From Janthinobacterium rivuli (GTDB lineage: Bacteria; Pseudomonadota; Gammaproteobacteria; Burkholderiales; Burkholderiaceae_D), in NCBI RefSeq assembly GCF_009208735.1, contig NZ_WFLJ01000006.1, forward strand, positions 1 through 64,000: a stretch of DNA of 64,000 nt, in the 5' to 3' direction. This document shows positions 16,988-28,659 of this stretch, piece after piece. The notes beneath the pieces were generated by a model, which saw only the letters and a list, made by a program, of their open reading frames with translations, did not search any database and was not told the origin of the DNA. How positions within the stretch are numbered: the stretch's first letter is position 1; each line of letters starts with the position of its first letter. The position numbers and the translations under genes are program-made.

Positions 16988-18316
16988 TTGAAAGCAGAAA
17001 AACAATCGGGCTGGGTCGAACGCAGTCTGCGCAGCGTGTGGCACCCTTGCACACAGATGCAGCACCACGAGACGGTTCCCCTCATCCCCGTCAGCCACGG
17101 CCGCGGCGCCTGGCTGTATGACCACGAAGGCCGACGCTACCTGGACGCCATCAGCTCCTGGTGGGTGAACCTGTTCGGCCACGCGAATCCGCGCATCAAT
17201 GCGGCACTGAAGGACCAGCTGGACCGCCTGGAACACGCGATGCTGGCCGGTTTCACGCATGAACCGGTGATCGAACTGTCGGAAAAACTCTCCGCCTTGA
17301 CGGGCGGCGTGCTCGGTCACAGTTTTTACGCGTCCGACGGGGCCTCGGCCGTGGAAATCGCCCTGAAAATGAGTTTTCACGCCTGGCGCAACAGTGGCAA
17401 GAGTGACAAGCAGGAATTCGTCTGCCTGAAGGGCAGCTACCACGGCGAAACCATCGGCGCGCTGGCCGTCACCGACGTCGCCCTGTTCAAGGATGCCTAC
17501 GGCCCCTTGCTGCGCGCATCAACGACGGTAATGTCGCCCGACTTCCGCCAGGCGGCCGAGGGCGAGTCCGCCCAGGACGTGGCGCGCCGCGCCGCCGCCG
17601 ACGTCGAACGCCTGTTCCAGGAAAAAGCGGACAAGATCGCCGCCATCATCATCGAACCATTGGTCCAATGCGCCACCGGCATGGCCATGCACGACCCGCT
17701 GTACCTGTCGCTGGTGCGCGCCCTGTGCGACCGCTACCAGGTGCACCTGATCCTCGACGAAATCGCCGTCGGCTGCGGCCGCACGGGCACCTTCTTCGCC
17801 TGCGAACAGGCCGGCATCTGGCCCGACTTCGTCTGCCTGTCGAAAGGCATCAGCGGCGGCTACCTGCCCCTGTCCCTGGTGATGACGCGCGACGACATCT
17901 ATCAAGCCTTTTACAGCACCGACGTGCGCCGCGGCTTCCTGCATTCGCACTCGTACACGGGCAACCCGCTGGCCTGCCGCGCCGCGCTGGCGACGCTTTC
18001 CATCTTCGAGGAAGACGATGTACTGGCGGCCAACCGCGTGCGCGCCGACAAGATCACGCAAGCGCTGGCGCCGCTGGCGCGGCATGACAAAGTCAAACAC
18101 TTCCGCCAGCAGGGCATGATCTGGGCCTTCGACGCGGTCGACGCGGCGCCCGACTTTTCGCGCCGCTTCTTCAGCACGGCGCTGGAACACGAACTCCTGA
18201 TGCGCCCCATCGGCTCCACCGTCTACCTGATGCCGCCGTACATTCTCGACGACGCGGAAATCGCGGGCCTGGGCCAGCAGACCCTGGCCGTCTTCAATCA
18301 TGTGATCGGAGCCTGA
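16988..18316 (+). CDS. bioA: Adenosylmethionine-8-amino-7-oxononanoate aminotransferase
   Basis: PLP enzyme that uses S-adenosylmethionine as amino donor to turn KAPA into DAPA in biotin synthesis. The 442 residues carry the class III aminotransferase features: [13 protein letters not shown], the [15 protein letters not shown] motif with the PLP-contacting Asp, and the Schiff-base Lys286 in [11 protein letters not shown]. Start is a TTG at 16988, five bases after GGAG; no ATG is available nearby in frame that keeps the conserved [17 protein letters not shown] start. First gene of the bioAFDB run. Confidence 0.95.
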   Translation: MKAEKQSGWVERSLRSVWHPCTQMQHHETVPLIPVSHGRGAWLYDHEGRRYLDAISSWWVNLFGHANPRINAALKDQLDRLEHAMLAGFTHEPVIELSEKLSALTGGVLGHSFYASDGASAVEIALKMSFHAWRNSGKSDKQEFVCLKGSYHGETIGALAVTDVALFKDAYGPLLRASTTVMSPDFRQAAEGESAQDVARRAAADVERLFQEKADKIAAIIIEPLVQCATGMAMHDPLYLSLVRALCDRYQVHLILDEIAVGCGRTGTFFACEQAGIWPDFVCLSKGISGGYLPLSLVMTRDDIYQAFYSTDVRRGFLHSHSYTGNPLACRAALATLSIFEEDDVLAANRVRADKITQALAPLARHDKVKHFRQQGMIWAFDAVDAAPDFSRRFFSTALEHELLMRPIGSTVYLMPPYILDDAEIAGLGQQTLAVFNHVIGA

Positions 18317-18317
18317 G

Positions 18318-19514
18318 ATGGAACTGATCGCGCGACTACAACAGCAGCTGCAAGGGCTGGAAGAGCGCAGCCTGATCCGCCGCCGCCGCACCGTCGACAC
18401 GCCATGCGCGCCGCGCCTGACGGTCGATGGCCGCGCCATGCTGGCCTTTTGCAGCAATGACTACCTGGGCCTGGCGTCGCATCCGCGCATCGTCGCCGCG
18501 CTGCAAGAGGGCGCCGACCTGTATGGCGCCGGCAGCGGCGCTTCGCACCTGATCAGCGGCCATAGCCGCGCCCACGCGCAGCTGGAAGAACGGCTGGCGA
18601 CTTTTGTGGGCGCCAACCTGGAAAACGCCCGCGCCCTGTATTTTTGCACCGGCTACATGGCCAACCTGGCCGTGTTGACGGCCCTGTCGGCGGGCGATGC
18701 GGACGCGGAGATTTTCTCGGAAGCGCTGAACCACGCCTCGCTGATCGACGGCACGCGCCTGGCACGCGTGAAGACGCGCGTGTATCCGCACGCCGACCTC
18801 GATGCCCTGGCGGCCCTGCTGGCGGAAAGCACGGCACAAACAAAAATCGTCGTCACCGACAGCGTTTTCAGCATGGATGGCGACCTGGCGCCGCTGCCCG
18901 CGCTGCTGGCCCTGTGCGAACGGCACGGCGCCTGGCTGGTAGTCGACGACGCGCACGGTTTCGGCGCGCTGGGAGCCAATGGCCGCGGCGCGCTGGAACA
19001 CTTCGACCTGCATTCGCCCTACCTCGTCTACGTGGGCACCCTGGGCAAATCGGCCGGCGTGGGCGGCGCCTTTGTATGCGCGCACGAAGCCGTGATCGAG
19101 ACCCTGATCCAGAAGGCGCGCCCGTACATCTTCACGACGGCGGCCGCGCCCGCGCTCGCGCATGCGCTCTTGGCCAGCCTGGACATCATCGCCGACGAGG
19201 AAGGCCGGCAGCGCCGCGCCCACCTGGCGGCGCTGGTGGCGCAATGGAACGACGGGCTGCAGCTGCAACGCTGGCAAGCCTTGCCGTCCGTGACCGCCAT
19301 CCAGCCCGTCATCATCGGCGAAAATGCGGACATGCTGGCCATCGCCGCCACCCTGTACGAACAGGGCCTGTGGGTCGGCGCCATCCGCCCGCCCACCGTG
19401 CCCGTCGGTACGGCGCGCCTGCGCGTGACCCTGTCGGCCGGCCATACAACGCTGGAAGTGGCGCAATTGATCAACGCAGTCAACACCCTGGAAAGGACAC
19501 GCCATGAGCCTTGA
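18318..19514 (+). CDS. bioF: 8-amino-7-oxononanoate synthase
   Basis: Condenses pimeloyl-ACP (or -CoA) with L-alanine to give KAPA. The 398-residue alpha-oxoamine synthase has [30 protein letters not shown], the [13 protein letters not shown]-contact motif and the Schiff-base Lys244 in [13 protein letters not shown]. It starts one base after the bioA stop and overlaps bioD by 11 nt, so the genes are translationally coupled. Confidence 0.95.
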   Translation: MELIARLQQQLQGLEERSLIRRRRTVDTPCAPRLTVDGRAMLAFCSNDYLGLASHPRIVAALQEGADLYGAGSGASHLISGHSRAHAQLEERLATFVGANLENARALYFCTGYMANLAVLTALSAGDADAEIFSEALNHASLIDGTRLARVKTRVYPHADLDALAALLAESTAQTKIVVTDSVFSMDGDLAPLPALLALCERHGAWLVVDDAHGFGALGANGRGALEHFDLHSPYLVYVGTLGKSAGVGGAFVCAHEAVIETLIQKARPYIFTTAAAPALAHALLASLDIIADEEGRQRRAHLAALVAQWNDGLQLQRWQALPSVTAIQPVIIGENADMLAIAATLYEQGLWVGAIRPPTVPVGTARLRVTLSAGHTTLEVAQLINAVNTLERTRHEP

Positions 19515-20295
19515 TGACCCTATCGTGGCGGAAGTGCTGGCGGACCTGGCGCCGGCCGTGCAGCCGGCTCCGGCCATCGCAGCCCTGCCATCGCGCTTTG
19601 CCTGTTTCGTCACCGGCACCGACACGGAAATCGGCAAGACCTTGACCTCGTCGGCCCTGCTGCACGCGCTGGTCGCGCGCGGCGTGCGCGCCTGCGGCAT
19701 GAAGCCTGTCGCCGCCGGCGCCGAGATGCGCGACGGCGAACTGCATAATGAAGACGCCGACAGCCTGATCGCCGCCGGCAACGTCACCATGCTGCGCAGC
19801 CTGACGACGCCCTACATGCTGAAGGAGCCGGCCGCGCCGCACATCGCCGCCGCGCTCGAAGGCGTCAGCATCGAGTCGGTACCGATTCTGGCTGCCTACC
19901 TGGAAATCGCCGCAGCCTCGGACGCCGTCGTGGTCGAAGGCGTGGGCGGATTCCGCGTGCCGCTGTCGCCCGGTTTTGATTCGGCCGATCTGGCGCAGCA
20001 GCTCGATCTGCCCGTGATCCTCGTGGTCGGCATGCGCCTGGGTTGCATCAGCCAGGCCTTGCTGACGGTGGAAGCCATCGAAGCGCGCGGCCTGACGGTG
20101 ATCGGCTGGGTCGCCAACACGCTGGAAGTGGAAATGCGCTTCCTCGACGAAAATATCGATGCGCTGATCGAGCGCATCCCGGCGCCGCTTCTGGGCAAGG
20201 TGCCGCGCCTGGCGCAACCGAGCGCGGAAGCGGCGGCGGCGTATCTCGATTTCACCGGCTTGCCCAACTGGCCGGCGCAGCATCCAAACACTTAA
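19504..20295 (+). CDS. bioD: Dethiobiotin synthetase
   Basis: ATP-dependent closure of the ureido ring from DAPA and CO2 in the cytoplasm. The 263-residue protein has the Walker A loop GTDTEIGKT at residues 38-46, MKPVAAG, the [13 protein letters not shown] segment and a C-terminal GKVPRL region. It carries about 30 residues before the first strand that many homologues lack; the ATG at 19504 overlaps bioF, and no better internal start is seen. Confidence 0.94.
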   Translation: MSLDDPIVAEVLADLAPAVQPAPAIAALPSRFACFVTGTDTEIGKTLTSSALLHALVARGVRACGMKPVAAGAEMRDGELHNEDADSLIAAGNVTMLRSLTTPYMLKEPAAPHIAAALEGVSIESVPILAAYLEIAAASDAVVVEGVGGFRVPLSPGFDSADLAQQLDLPVILVVGMRLGCISQALLTVEAIEARGLTVIGWVANTLEVEMRFLDENIDALIERIPAPLLGKVPRLAQPSAEAAAAYLDFTGLPNWPAQHPNT

Positions 20296-20326
20296 ACGAA
20301 CTCAAAAATAGAAACGAAGGAATCAC

Positions 20327-21373
20327 ATGTCTCACGTCCAAGAAGCAGCAAAAACCGTCGAACTGCACCGCCCCGCGGCGCGCATCACCGTGCCGGAAGC
20401 GGCCACCTGGCCCGTCGCCGACGTGCTGGCCCTGTTCGACCTGCCTTTCAATGACCTGATGTTCAAGGCCCAGCAAACCCACCGCGTCAACTTCCCCGAT
20501 GGCGACGTGGAACTGGCAACCCTGTTGTCGATCAAGACGGGCGGCTGCGAGGAAGACTGCGGCTACTGCCCGCAGGCGGCCCGCTACGACACGGGCGTGG
20601 AAGCGAAAAAAATCCTCGACATCGACACGGTGCTCGACGCGGCCCGCCAGGCGAAAGCCAACGGCGCCACGCGCTTCTGCATGGGCGCCGCCTGGCGCGG
20701 TCCGAAGGACCGCGACATGGACAAAGTCGAAGAGATGGTGAGCAAAGTGAAAGCGCTGGGCCTGGAAACCTGCGCCACCCTGGGCATGCTGGAAGAGGGA
20801 CAAGCGGACCGCCTGAAAAACGCGGGCCTCGACTTCTATAACCACAACCTCGATACGGCGCCAGAATTCTACGACAACGTCATCTCGACGCGCGAATACC
20901 AGGACCGCCTGGACACCCTGGGCCGCGTGCGCGAAGCGGGCTTGAAAGTGTGCTGCGGCGGCATCGTCGGCATGGGCGAAACGCGATTGCAGCGCGCCGG
21001 CCTGATCGCCCAGCTGGCGAACCTGAATCCATACCCGGAATCGGTGCCCGTCAACCACCTGGTACAGGTGGAAGGCACGCCTCTGTATGGCCTGGAAGCG
21101 CTCGACCCGTTCGAATTCGTGCGCACGATCGCCGTGGCCCGCATCACCATGCCGAAAGCGCGCGTGCGCTTGTCGGCCGGCCGCCGCCAGATGGGCGAAG
21201 CCGTGCAGGCGATGTGCTTCCTGGCAGGCGCGAACTCCATCTTCTACGGCGACAAGCTGCTCACCACCGACAACCCGGAAGCGGAAGACGACCGCACCCT
21301 GTTGAACAAGCTGGGCTTGCAGACGCGCGGCGCCATGCTGGACTCGGTGCAGAAAGAGAAGTGCGGCTGCTGA
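20327..21373 (+). CDS. bioB: Biotin synthase
   Basis: Radical SAM enzyme that inserts sulfur into dethiobiotin. The 348-residue product has the CxxxCxxC cluster motif (Cys74, Cys78, Cys81 in [12 protein letters not shown]) and the auxiliary [2Fe-2S] ligands later in the chain (YNHNLDT region and the conserved RLSAGR arginine). GAAGG stands six bases before the ATG. Last gene of the biotin run; a strong hairpin (21384-21410) follows before mccA. Confidence 0.96.
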   Translation: MSHVQEAAKTVELHRPAARITVPEAATWPVADVLALFDLPFNDLMFKAQQTHRVNFPDGDVELATLLSIKTGGCEEDCGYCPQAARYDTGVEAKKILDIDTVLDAARQAKANGATRFCMGAAWRGPKDRDMDKVEEMVSKVKALGLETCATLGMLEEGQADRLKNAGLDFYNHNLDTAPEFYDNVISTREYQDRLDTLGRVREAGLKVCCGGIVGMGETRLQRAGLIAQLANLNPYPESVPVNHLVQVEGTPLYGLEALDPFEFVRTIAVARITMPKARVRLSAGRRQMGEAVQAMCFLAGANSIFYGDKLLTTDNPEAEDDRTLLNKLGLQTRGAMLDSVQKEKCGC

Positions 21374-21383
21374 TCCAGCCATC

Positions 21384-21410
21384 GGAATGCGCCCCACCAG
21401 GGCGCATTCC
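21384..21410. terminator. Strong hairpin between bioB and mccA (weak U-tract)
   Basis: GGAATGCGCCC (21384-21394) pairs perfectly with GGGCGCATTCC (21400-21410) around a 5-nt loop, followed only by TTCAT. The lack of a long T-run makes it an inefficient intrinsic terminator or an mRNA stabiliser at the end of bioB; it probably lowers read-through into mccA. Confidence 0.6.
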
Positions 21411-21467
21411 TTCATCGCGACACCTCAGATAAAAAACTTCCAGCCACGAGCTGCAAAGAGAGAGACC

Positions 21468-23495
<2,028 letters not shown>

Positions 23496-23505
23496 AGGTA
23501 AGCAC

Positions 23506-24438
23506 ATGCGCATCCTGTTACAACGTTCGGACGGCAAGGAAGCGGCGTGGATCGCCGATTTTAAAGACTTGCTGCCCGAAGCCGAGATCATTGTCTGGCG
23601 CGAAGGCGACACGGTGGCGCCATGCGACTACGCCGTCGTGTGGCAGCCGCCCGCCGCCATGCTGCCCGTATTGAGCGACGTCAAAGCCATCTTCAACACG
23701 GGCGCGGGCGTCGACGCGCTGTTAAAGTTCGGCGAGGCGCTGCCTGCCCACGTGCCGCTGGTGCGCCTGGACGACGCGGGCATGGGCGTGCAGATGGCCG
23801 AGTATGTGAGCCATGCCGTGCTGCGCCACTTCCGCCGTTTCGACGACTACGAGGCGCAGGGCCGCGCCGGCATCTGGCAGCCGCTGCCCGCGTTCGACAA
23901 GGGCGATTTCCCCGTCGGCGTGCTGGGCATGGGCGTGCTGGGCACCCGCGTGCTGCAGGCGCTGGCGCAGTTCGAGTTTCCGCTGTGCGGCTGGAGCCGC
24001 AGCCAGAAACACATCGACGGCGTGCAGTGCTACGCGGGCGAGGAGGAGCTGGAAGCCTTCCTGCGCGGCACGCGCGTGCTGGTGTGCATGCTGCCACTGA
24101 CGCCCGACACGCACAACCTGCTCGACCGCGCGCGCCTGTCCATGCTGCGGCCGGGCGCCTACGTCATCAACGTGGCGCGCGGCGCGCATATCGCCGAACC
24201 CGATTTGCTGACCCTGATCCGCTCCGGGCATATCGCCGGCGCGACCCTGGACGTGTTCCGCAACGAGCCGCTGCCGCTGCAGCACCCGTTCTGGCAAGAA
24301 CCGCGCATCACCATCACGCCGCATATTTCGGCGGCCACCCTGCGCCGCGAAAGCGTGGCGCAGATCGCCGCCAAGATGCGCCGCCTGCACGCCGGAGAAG
24401 TGGTCGCCGGCATCGTCAACCGTTCGCAAGGATATTGA
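23506..24438 (+). CDS. ghrA: GhrA-like D-2-hydroxyacid dehydrogenase (glyoxylate/hydroxypyruvate reductase)
   Basis: NAD(P)H-dependent reductase of 310 residues. Rossmann loop GVLGMGVLGTRV, VINVARGAHI, the DVFRNEPLP motif and TPHISAAT with the catalytic His are present, as in E. coli GhrA. It should reduce glyoxylate, hydroxypyruvate or another 2-oxo acid. The ATG at 23506 has GAGGTAAG in front and starts 10 nt after mccA; hmgL starts one base after its stop. The tight packing inside the leucine operon is unusual for this enzyme and has no textbook explanation. Confidence 0.88.
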   Translation: MRILLQRSDGKEAAWIADFKDLLPEAEIIVWREGDTVAPCDYAVVWQPPAAMLPVLSDVKAIFNTGAGVDALLKFGEALPAHVPLVRLDDAGMGVQMAEYVSHAVLRHFRRFDDYEAQGRAGIWQPLPAFDKGDFPVGVLGMGVLGTRVLQALAQFEFPLCGWSRSQKHIDGVQCYAGEEELEAFLRGTRVLVCMLPLTPDTHNLLDRARLSMLRPGAYVINVARGAHIAEPDLLTLIRSGHIAGATLDVFRNEPLPLQHPFWQEPRITITPHISAATLRRESVAQIAAKMRRLHAGEVVAGIVNRSQGY

Positions 24439-24439
24439 A

Positions 24440-25360
24440 ATGAACCCTACTACCAGTCTGCCCAAGCAGGTCAAGATCGTCGAAGTGGGCCCGCGCGACG
24501 GCCTGCAAAACGAGAAGGACACCATCAGCGCCGCCGTCAAGATCGAGCTGGTCGACCGCCTGACCCTGGCCGGCTTCGCCAACATCGAGGCGGCGTCCTT
24601 CGTCTCGCCGAAATGGGTGCCGCAGATGGCCACCAGCGCGGAAGTGATGGAAAAAATCGCGCGCCGTCCCGGCACGATCTATTCGGCGCTGACGCCGAAC
24701 ATGCAGGGGTTTGAGGCGGCCCTGGCGGCGAAGGCCGACGAAGTGGTGATCTTCGGCTCCGCGTCCGAGGCGTTCTCGCAAAAGAACATCAACTGCTCGA
24801 TCGCCGAATCGATCGCCCGCTTCGAAGGCGTGGCCAAGGCGGCCAAGGAACACGGACTGCGCCTGCGCGGCAGCATCAGCTGCGCCTTCGGCTGCCCTTA
24901 CCAGGGAGAAGTGCCGCTGGACGCCGTGGCCGACGTGGTGGGCCGCATGCGCGATCTCGGTTGCGACGAGATCGACATCGCCGACACCATCGGCGTGGCC
25001 ACGCCGCGCAAGACGCAGGCGGTGATGCAGCGCGCCATCGCGGCCTTTCACGTGGACGGCCTGTCCGGCCACTTCCACGACACCTACGGCCAGGCGCTGG
25101 CGAACATCTACGCCAGCCTGGAAACAGGCATCGCGATCTATCACTCGTCCGTCTCCGGCCTGGGCGGCTGCCCCTACGCCAAGGGCGCCACCGGCAACGT
25201 GGCCACCGAGGACGTGCTGTACATGATGCAGGGATTGGGGATCGCCACCGGTATCGACCTGGACCTGGTGGTGGACGCGGGGCAATTCATCTCGCAGCAG
25301 CTGGGCCGCAAGGGATCGAGCCGCGCCGGCAACGCCATCGCGGCGAAACGCCTGGGGTAA
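24440..25360 (+). CDS. hmgL: Hydroxymethylglutaryl-CoA lyase
   Basis: Last step of leucine catabolism: HMG-CoA is split to acetyl-CoA and acetoacetate. The 306-residue HMGL-like TIM barrel has VEVGPRDGLQNE near the N-terminus (catalytic Arg/Asp), SISCAFGCPYQG, GHFHDTYGQALANIYA with metal-binding His residues, and GLGGCPYAKGATGN carrying the catalytic Cys in the G-loop. It ends the operon: a perfect intrinsic terminator begins 5 nt after the stop. Confidence 0.94.
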   Translation: MNPTTSLPKQVKIVEVGPRDGLQNEKDTISAAVKIELVDRLTLAGFANIEAASFVSPKWVPQMATSAEVMEKIARRPGTIYSALTPNMQGFEAALAAKADEVVIFGSASEAFSQKNINCSIAESIARFEGVAKAAKEHGLRLRGSISCAFGCPYQGEVPLDAVADVVGRMRDLGCDEIDIADTIGVATPRKTQAVMQRAIAAFHVDGLSGHFHDTYGQALANIYASLETGIAIYHSSVSGLGGCPYAKGATGNVATEDVLYMMQGLGIATGIDLDLVVDAGQFISQQLGRKGSSRAGNAIAAKRLG

Positions 25361-25364
25361 ATGC

Positions 25365-25386
25365 AAAGGGGCTGCGGCCCCTTTTT
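25365..25386 (+). terminator. Intrinsic terminator of the mcc/bio/hmgL operon
   Basis: GGGGC (25368-25372) pairs with GCCCC (25377-25381), extended by AAA/TTT, and is followed by a run of five T. It stands directly after hmgL. Confidence 0.85.
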
Positions 25387-25405
25387 GCTGCAGGCGCTAC
25401 GGACG

Positions 25406-25442
25406 AAAAAAAACCCAAGAGCCGAAACTCTTGGGTTTTTTT
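25406..25442 (-). terminator. Bidirectional terminator after tRNA-Pro
   Basis: CCCAAGAG (25414-25421) and CTCTTGGG (25428-25435) form an 8-bp stem with loop CCGAAA, flanked by eight A on one side and seven or more T on the other. It will end the leftward tRNA-Pro transcript and any rightward read-through. Confidence 0.88.
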
Positions 25443-25451
25443 CTACAAATT

Positions 25452-25528
25452 TGGTCGGAGTACAAGGATTCGAACCTTGGACCCCCTGGTCCCAAACCAG
25501 GTGCGCTACCGGGCTGCGCCACACTCCG
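25452..25528 (-). tRNA. tRNA-Pro (anticodon TGG)
   Basis: A 77-nt cloverleaf on the minus strand starting CGGAGTG and ending with encoded CCA. The anticodon arm reads CTGGT-TTGGGA-CCAG around TGG, and the T arm has GGTTCGAATCC. The acceptor stem CGGAGTG/TACTCCG pairs. It reads the CCA/CCG family of proline codons. It has its own promoter and terminator. Confidence 0.97.
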
Positions 25529-25537
25529 AAGACCAAG

Positions 25538-25566
25538 ATAATACAGGCCGTATCGACTTCGGTCAA
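25538..25566 (-). promoter_or_regulatory. Promoter of tRNA-Pro (sigma-70)
   Basis: On the minus strand TTGACC (25561-25566) and TATTAT (25538-25543) are 17 nt apart, and the tRNA starts 10 nt downstream. This is a near-consensus stable-RNA promoter. Confidence 0.85.
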
Positions 25567-25733
25567 GGGTCAGGTGAAACTCTATGTAAATTATTTACGC
25601 GCGGCATACTGACTCATGTATTTTTCAAAACGATTGAAGTATGCGACACTGGCTTGGCAAGTTTTCCCGGTCAGACATGAAGGCGACGACGGCAATGGAG
25701 TTCAGGATAGAAAGAAGCGACGGCGGCCGAACC

Positions 25734-26330
25734 ATGCCGAACCGCCGCGGCATCGTGCTGGGCATCGCCGTGTCCCTGCTGCTGCATGGCGGCTTGATCA
25801 CTCTGTGGCGCCATGTGCAGCCAACCGCACGGCTGGACACGGCGCCGCGCGTCGAGTCGATCGCCGTGTGGATACGTCCGCTGGCCGCCAAGCCGCCCCC
25901 GCCACCGCCGCCCGTCGAGGTGGTCAAGCCGAAACGCGAACCCAAGTCCATCAGCAAGCCAAAGCTCGCCACTGCCCGGGAAACGCCGGCGCCTGCATCC
26001 AGCCCGCAAGCCATCACGGTCGTGCCGGCAACACCGGCCACGCCGGCGGCCAGTCCCGATACATTCAGGCAAGAAACCCCGGAAACACCGACATTCGACA
26101 TGGAAGCGGCCAGAAGAACGGCGCGCAGGATGGCGGGCGAACGCGACCCGTCAAAGGTGGGTACGGCCGTGGGGCAAATCCCCGACAAGCCCTTGCAAAC
26201 GGAAACCCAGCTGGCACGCGACATCGCCCAGGGCAAACGCGGCGATTGCCGCACCGCCTATGCCGGCGCAGGCTTGCTGGCGCCCGTGCTCATGTTGCTC
26301 GACAAGAAGGATAGCGGCTGCAAGTGGTGA
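25734..26330 (+). CDS. TonB-like proline-rich inner-membrane protein (hypothetical)
   Basis: About 198 residues from the ATG chosen; in-frame ATGs at 25641, 25677 and 25695 are also possible and no ribosome binding site decides. A single N-terminal membrane segment (GIVLGIAVSLLLHGGLITLW) is followed by a proline- and lysine-rich stretch with a PPPPPPP run, then a low-complexity A/T/P region and a short C-terminal part with two Cys (GDCRTAYAGAGLL, SGCKW). The layout resembles the N-terminal half of TonB-type energy transducers, but the canonical TonB C-terminal fold is not recognisable and no exbB/exbD genes are adjacent. Function unknown. Confidence 0.65.
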   Translation: MPNRRGIVLGIAVSLLLHGGLITLWRHVQPTARLDTAPRVESIAVWIRPLAAKPPPPPPPVEVVKPKREPKSISKPKLATARETPAPASSPQAITVVPATPATPAASPDTFRQETPETPTFDMEAARRTARRMAGERDPSKVGTAVGQIPDKPLQTETQLARDIAQGKRGDCRTAYAGAGLLAPVLMLLDKKDSGCKW

Positions 26331-26371
26331 TGATTTGGCAATATCCCCATCATCGGTATGCCGCCATCAGA

Positions 26372-27238
26372 TTATTCCTGCCCCTTCAACTGCAACGCCC
26401 GCTCATACAGGGCGTTCTTCTTGCGGCCCGTGATCTGCGCCGTCAAATTCGCCGCCTGCTTGACGCTGCATTCGGCCAATAAAATGTTCAGGATGCGTTC
26501 CGCTTCCACGTCTTCCGCATCCTGCGCTTCCGTGGCGCCTTCGAGCAGGACGACGAATTCTCCCTTTTCGCGGTGCGCATCGGCGCGGATCCAGCTTTCC
26601 GCTTCGGAAAGAGGGCAACGGTGGATTTCCTCGAACAGTTTCGTCAGTTCGCGCGCGAACACCACCTGGCGCGTCGGCTCGAACGCTGCCGCCAGGGCCG
26701 TGGCGCAATCGAGGATGCGGTGCGGCGCCTCGTAGAACACCATGATGGCCGTCACGCCGCGCAGGCTGTGCAGCATGTTTTCGCGCTGCTTGGCCTTGGC
26801 CGGCAGGAAGCCGACGAAGTAAAACTGGTCATTCAGCAGACCGCTGGCGGAAATGGCCGTGATCGCCGCCGACGGGCCGGGCAGGGGCAGCACGCGCAGG
26901 CCGGCCGCGCGCACGGCGTCGACGATGCGCGCGCCGGGGTCGGACACGGCGGGCGTGCCGGCGTCGGAGACGAGGGCGATGCGCTCGCCGGCGTGCAGGC
27001 GGGCAATCAGGGTTTGCGCCACTTCGCGTTCGTTATGTTGATGCGCCGCAATCAATGGCTTGTTCAAGCCAAAGCGCGTCAACAGGTGCGCCGTGTTGCG
27101 CGTATCTTCACAGGCGACGGCATCGGCAAGGCTCAGCAAATGCAGCGCGCGCAGGCTGATATCGGTCACATTACCGATCGGCGTGGCCACTATATACAAT
27201 GTTGCGATAGGATAGACCTGGTGCGCCGCCTCTGTCAT
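26372..27238 (-). CDS. rsmI: 16S rRNA (cytidine(1402)-2'-O)-methyltransferase
   Basis: SAM-dependent tetrapyrrole-methylase-fold enzyme that methylates C1402 in the ribosomal decoding centre. LYIVATPIGNVTDISLRAL, ACEDTRNTAHLL, LVSDAGTPAVSDPG and LPLPGPSA are the family signatures. From the ATG at 27238 the protein has 288 residues and begins 13 residues before the first strand, as in E. coli; an in-frame ATG at 27280 is possible but has no ribosome binding site (the GGAGG there belongs to the opposite gene). It diverges from lpoA, the same arrangement as in E. coli. Confidence 0.93.
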   Translation of the reverse strand: MTEAAHQVYPIATLYIVATPIGNVTDISLRALHLLSLADAVACEDTRNTAHLLTRFGLNKPLIAAHQHNEREVAQTLIARLHAGERIALVSDAGTPAVSDPGARIVDAVRAAGLRVLPLPGPSAAITAISASGLLNDQFYFVGFLPAKAKQRENMLHSLRGVTAIMVFYEAPHRILDCATALAAAFEPTRQVVFARELTKLFEEIHRCPLSEAESWIRADAHREKGEFVVLLEGATEAQDAEDVEAERILNILLAECSVKQAANLTAQITGRKKNALYERALQLKGQE

Positions 27239-27292
27239 GATGGGCAGGCTGGCGATGGAACTGATTTCTTGTACGGTCATTTTGGAGGTTGA

Positions 27293-28648
27293 ATGCTTGC
27301 TAATAGTGTGAAGTTACTGCTTGTTTGTGCCGCGACCGGCATGCTGAGCGCTTGCAGCACGCCTTGCGACGCGCCCGGGCAATTGTGCGCGCCTATTGAA
27401 TCTAACACAAGGGCGCTGCCGCCACCGAAGCCGCTGCCACCGCCCGTGCCGCCGAAACCGCCCGCGCCCGAACCGGTGACCTTTGCCGTGGCCGTACCCG
27501 ATATCACGGCGTACGACGGGAACGGCGCGCCATTGGCGCCCATCAACACCAAACCGGCGACCGGCACGCCACTCGACATGCCGGCCGCCACGGCGCCAGC
27601 GCCGTCCGACGGCAAGGTCCACCACATCGGCCTGCTGCTGCCGTTGCGCTCGGCGTCCCTGGGCCCGGCCGCCGAACTGCTGCGCGCCGGCTTCATGGCC
27701 GCCTATGAGCGCGACCGCAGCGGCTTTGAAGTGACGGTGATCGACACGGGCGACGGCAGCAGCGACGTCCTGAACAAGTTTGCGCAAGCACAAGAGGAAC
27801 AGGATGTCGTCGTGGGGCCGTTGTCGCGCTCGGCCGTGACGGCCGTGGCGAATAGCGACCTAGTGCGTAAACCAACGATCGCCCTGAACCACCCGGACAA
27901 TCGCGGCGAAGCGCGCCTGCCGGCAAAACTGCTGGTGATGGGCCTGTCGATCGAGGCGGAAGCGCGCCAGGTCGCCGCCTGGGCCGCCAGCGAACAGCCG
28001 GGCGCCAGCGCGCTGGTCCTGTCGGCCGGTTCGGCCTCGCAGCGCCGCATCAGCGCCGCCTTCAAGCAGGAATGGCTGCGCCAGGGCGGCAAGATCGAGA
28101 CGATGGACTTGACGGCCACGAATGGCTACCTGAGCGATGCCGAGCTGGTGCAGTTGCGCGCGCGCCTGGCCGCCACGCCGCCGGGCCTGCTGTTCGCCGC
28201 GCTCGACGCCGACCAGGCGCGCCAGCTGCGCGTGGCCATCGGCAGCGATTTACCGCTGTATGGCACCTCGTCATTGAATCCCGGCGCCGGGCGCGGCGGC
28301 AGCGGCCCCGAGCTCGACGGCGCGCGCCTGCTGGACTTGCCATGGCAGGTGCAGCGCGACCATCCGCAAGTGATGGTGTATCCGCAGCCGCCGCAGGCGG
28401 GCGACGTCCGCCTGACGCCCGACATGGAACGCCTGTACGCGCTGGGCATCGATGCCTTCAGCGTGGCGCGCGAAGTGGCGCTGCGGCCGAACGCGCCATT
28501 CACCCTCGATGGCGTGACGGGCCGCCTGGCCGTGCGCTTCGACGGTGATCAAAGTGTGTTCGAACGCACGGAACAAGCCGCCACCTACCAGCAAGGCGTG
28601 CTGGGCACCTGGCCGCCGGCCGCGCCGGCCACGCCACCGGTACAGTAA
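27293..28648 (+). CDS. lpoA: LpoA-type penicillin-binding-protein activator lipoprotein
   Basis: Outer-membrane lipoprotein of 451 residues that in E. coli binds and activates PBP1A. The signal peptide has lipobox MLSAC (lipid Cys21). A proline-rich linker (PPPKPLPPPVPPKPPAPEP type) spans about 45-65, and a periplasmic-binding-protein-like domain fills about 105-445 (IGLLLPLRS at its start). The N-terminal TPR domain of E. coli LpoA is absent, as in other betaproteobacteria, so the protein is shorter. GGAGG is spaced well before the ATG. First gene of the run lpoA-yraN-diaA-dolP. Confidence 0.88.
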   Translation: MLANSVKLLLVCAATGMLSACSTPCDAPGQLCAPIESNTRALPPPKPLPPPVPPKPPAPEPVTFAVAVPDITAYDGNGAPLAPINTKPATGTPLDMPAATAPAPSDGKVHHIGLLLPLRSASLGPAAELLRAGFMAAYERDRSGFEVTVIDTGDGSSDVLNKFAQAQEEQDVVVGPLSRSAVTAVANSDLVRKPTIALNHPDNRGEARLPAKLLVMGLSIEAEARQVAAWAASEQPGASALVLSAGSASQRRISAAFKQEWLRQGGKIETMDLTATNGYLSDAELVQLRARLAATPPGLLFAALDADQARQLRVAIGSDLPLYGTSSLNPGAGRGGSGPELDGARLLDLPWQVQRDHPQVMVYPQPPQAGDVRLTPDMERLYALGIDAFSVAREVALRPNAPFTLDGVTGRLAVRFDGDQSVFERTEQAATYQQGVLGTWPPAAPATPPVQ

Positions 28649-28659
28649 GGACATGCGCC

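Noticed and set aside
26331-26371. GATGAT/ATCATC dyad between the TonB-like gene and rsmI as a terminator
   Set aside because: The stem is only six or seven AT-rich pairs with a 14-nt loop and has no T-run.
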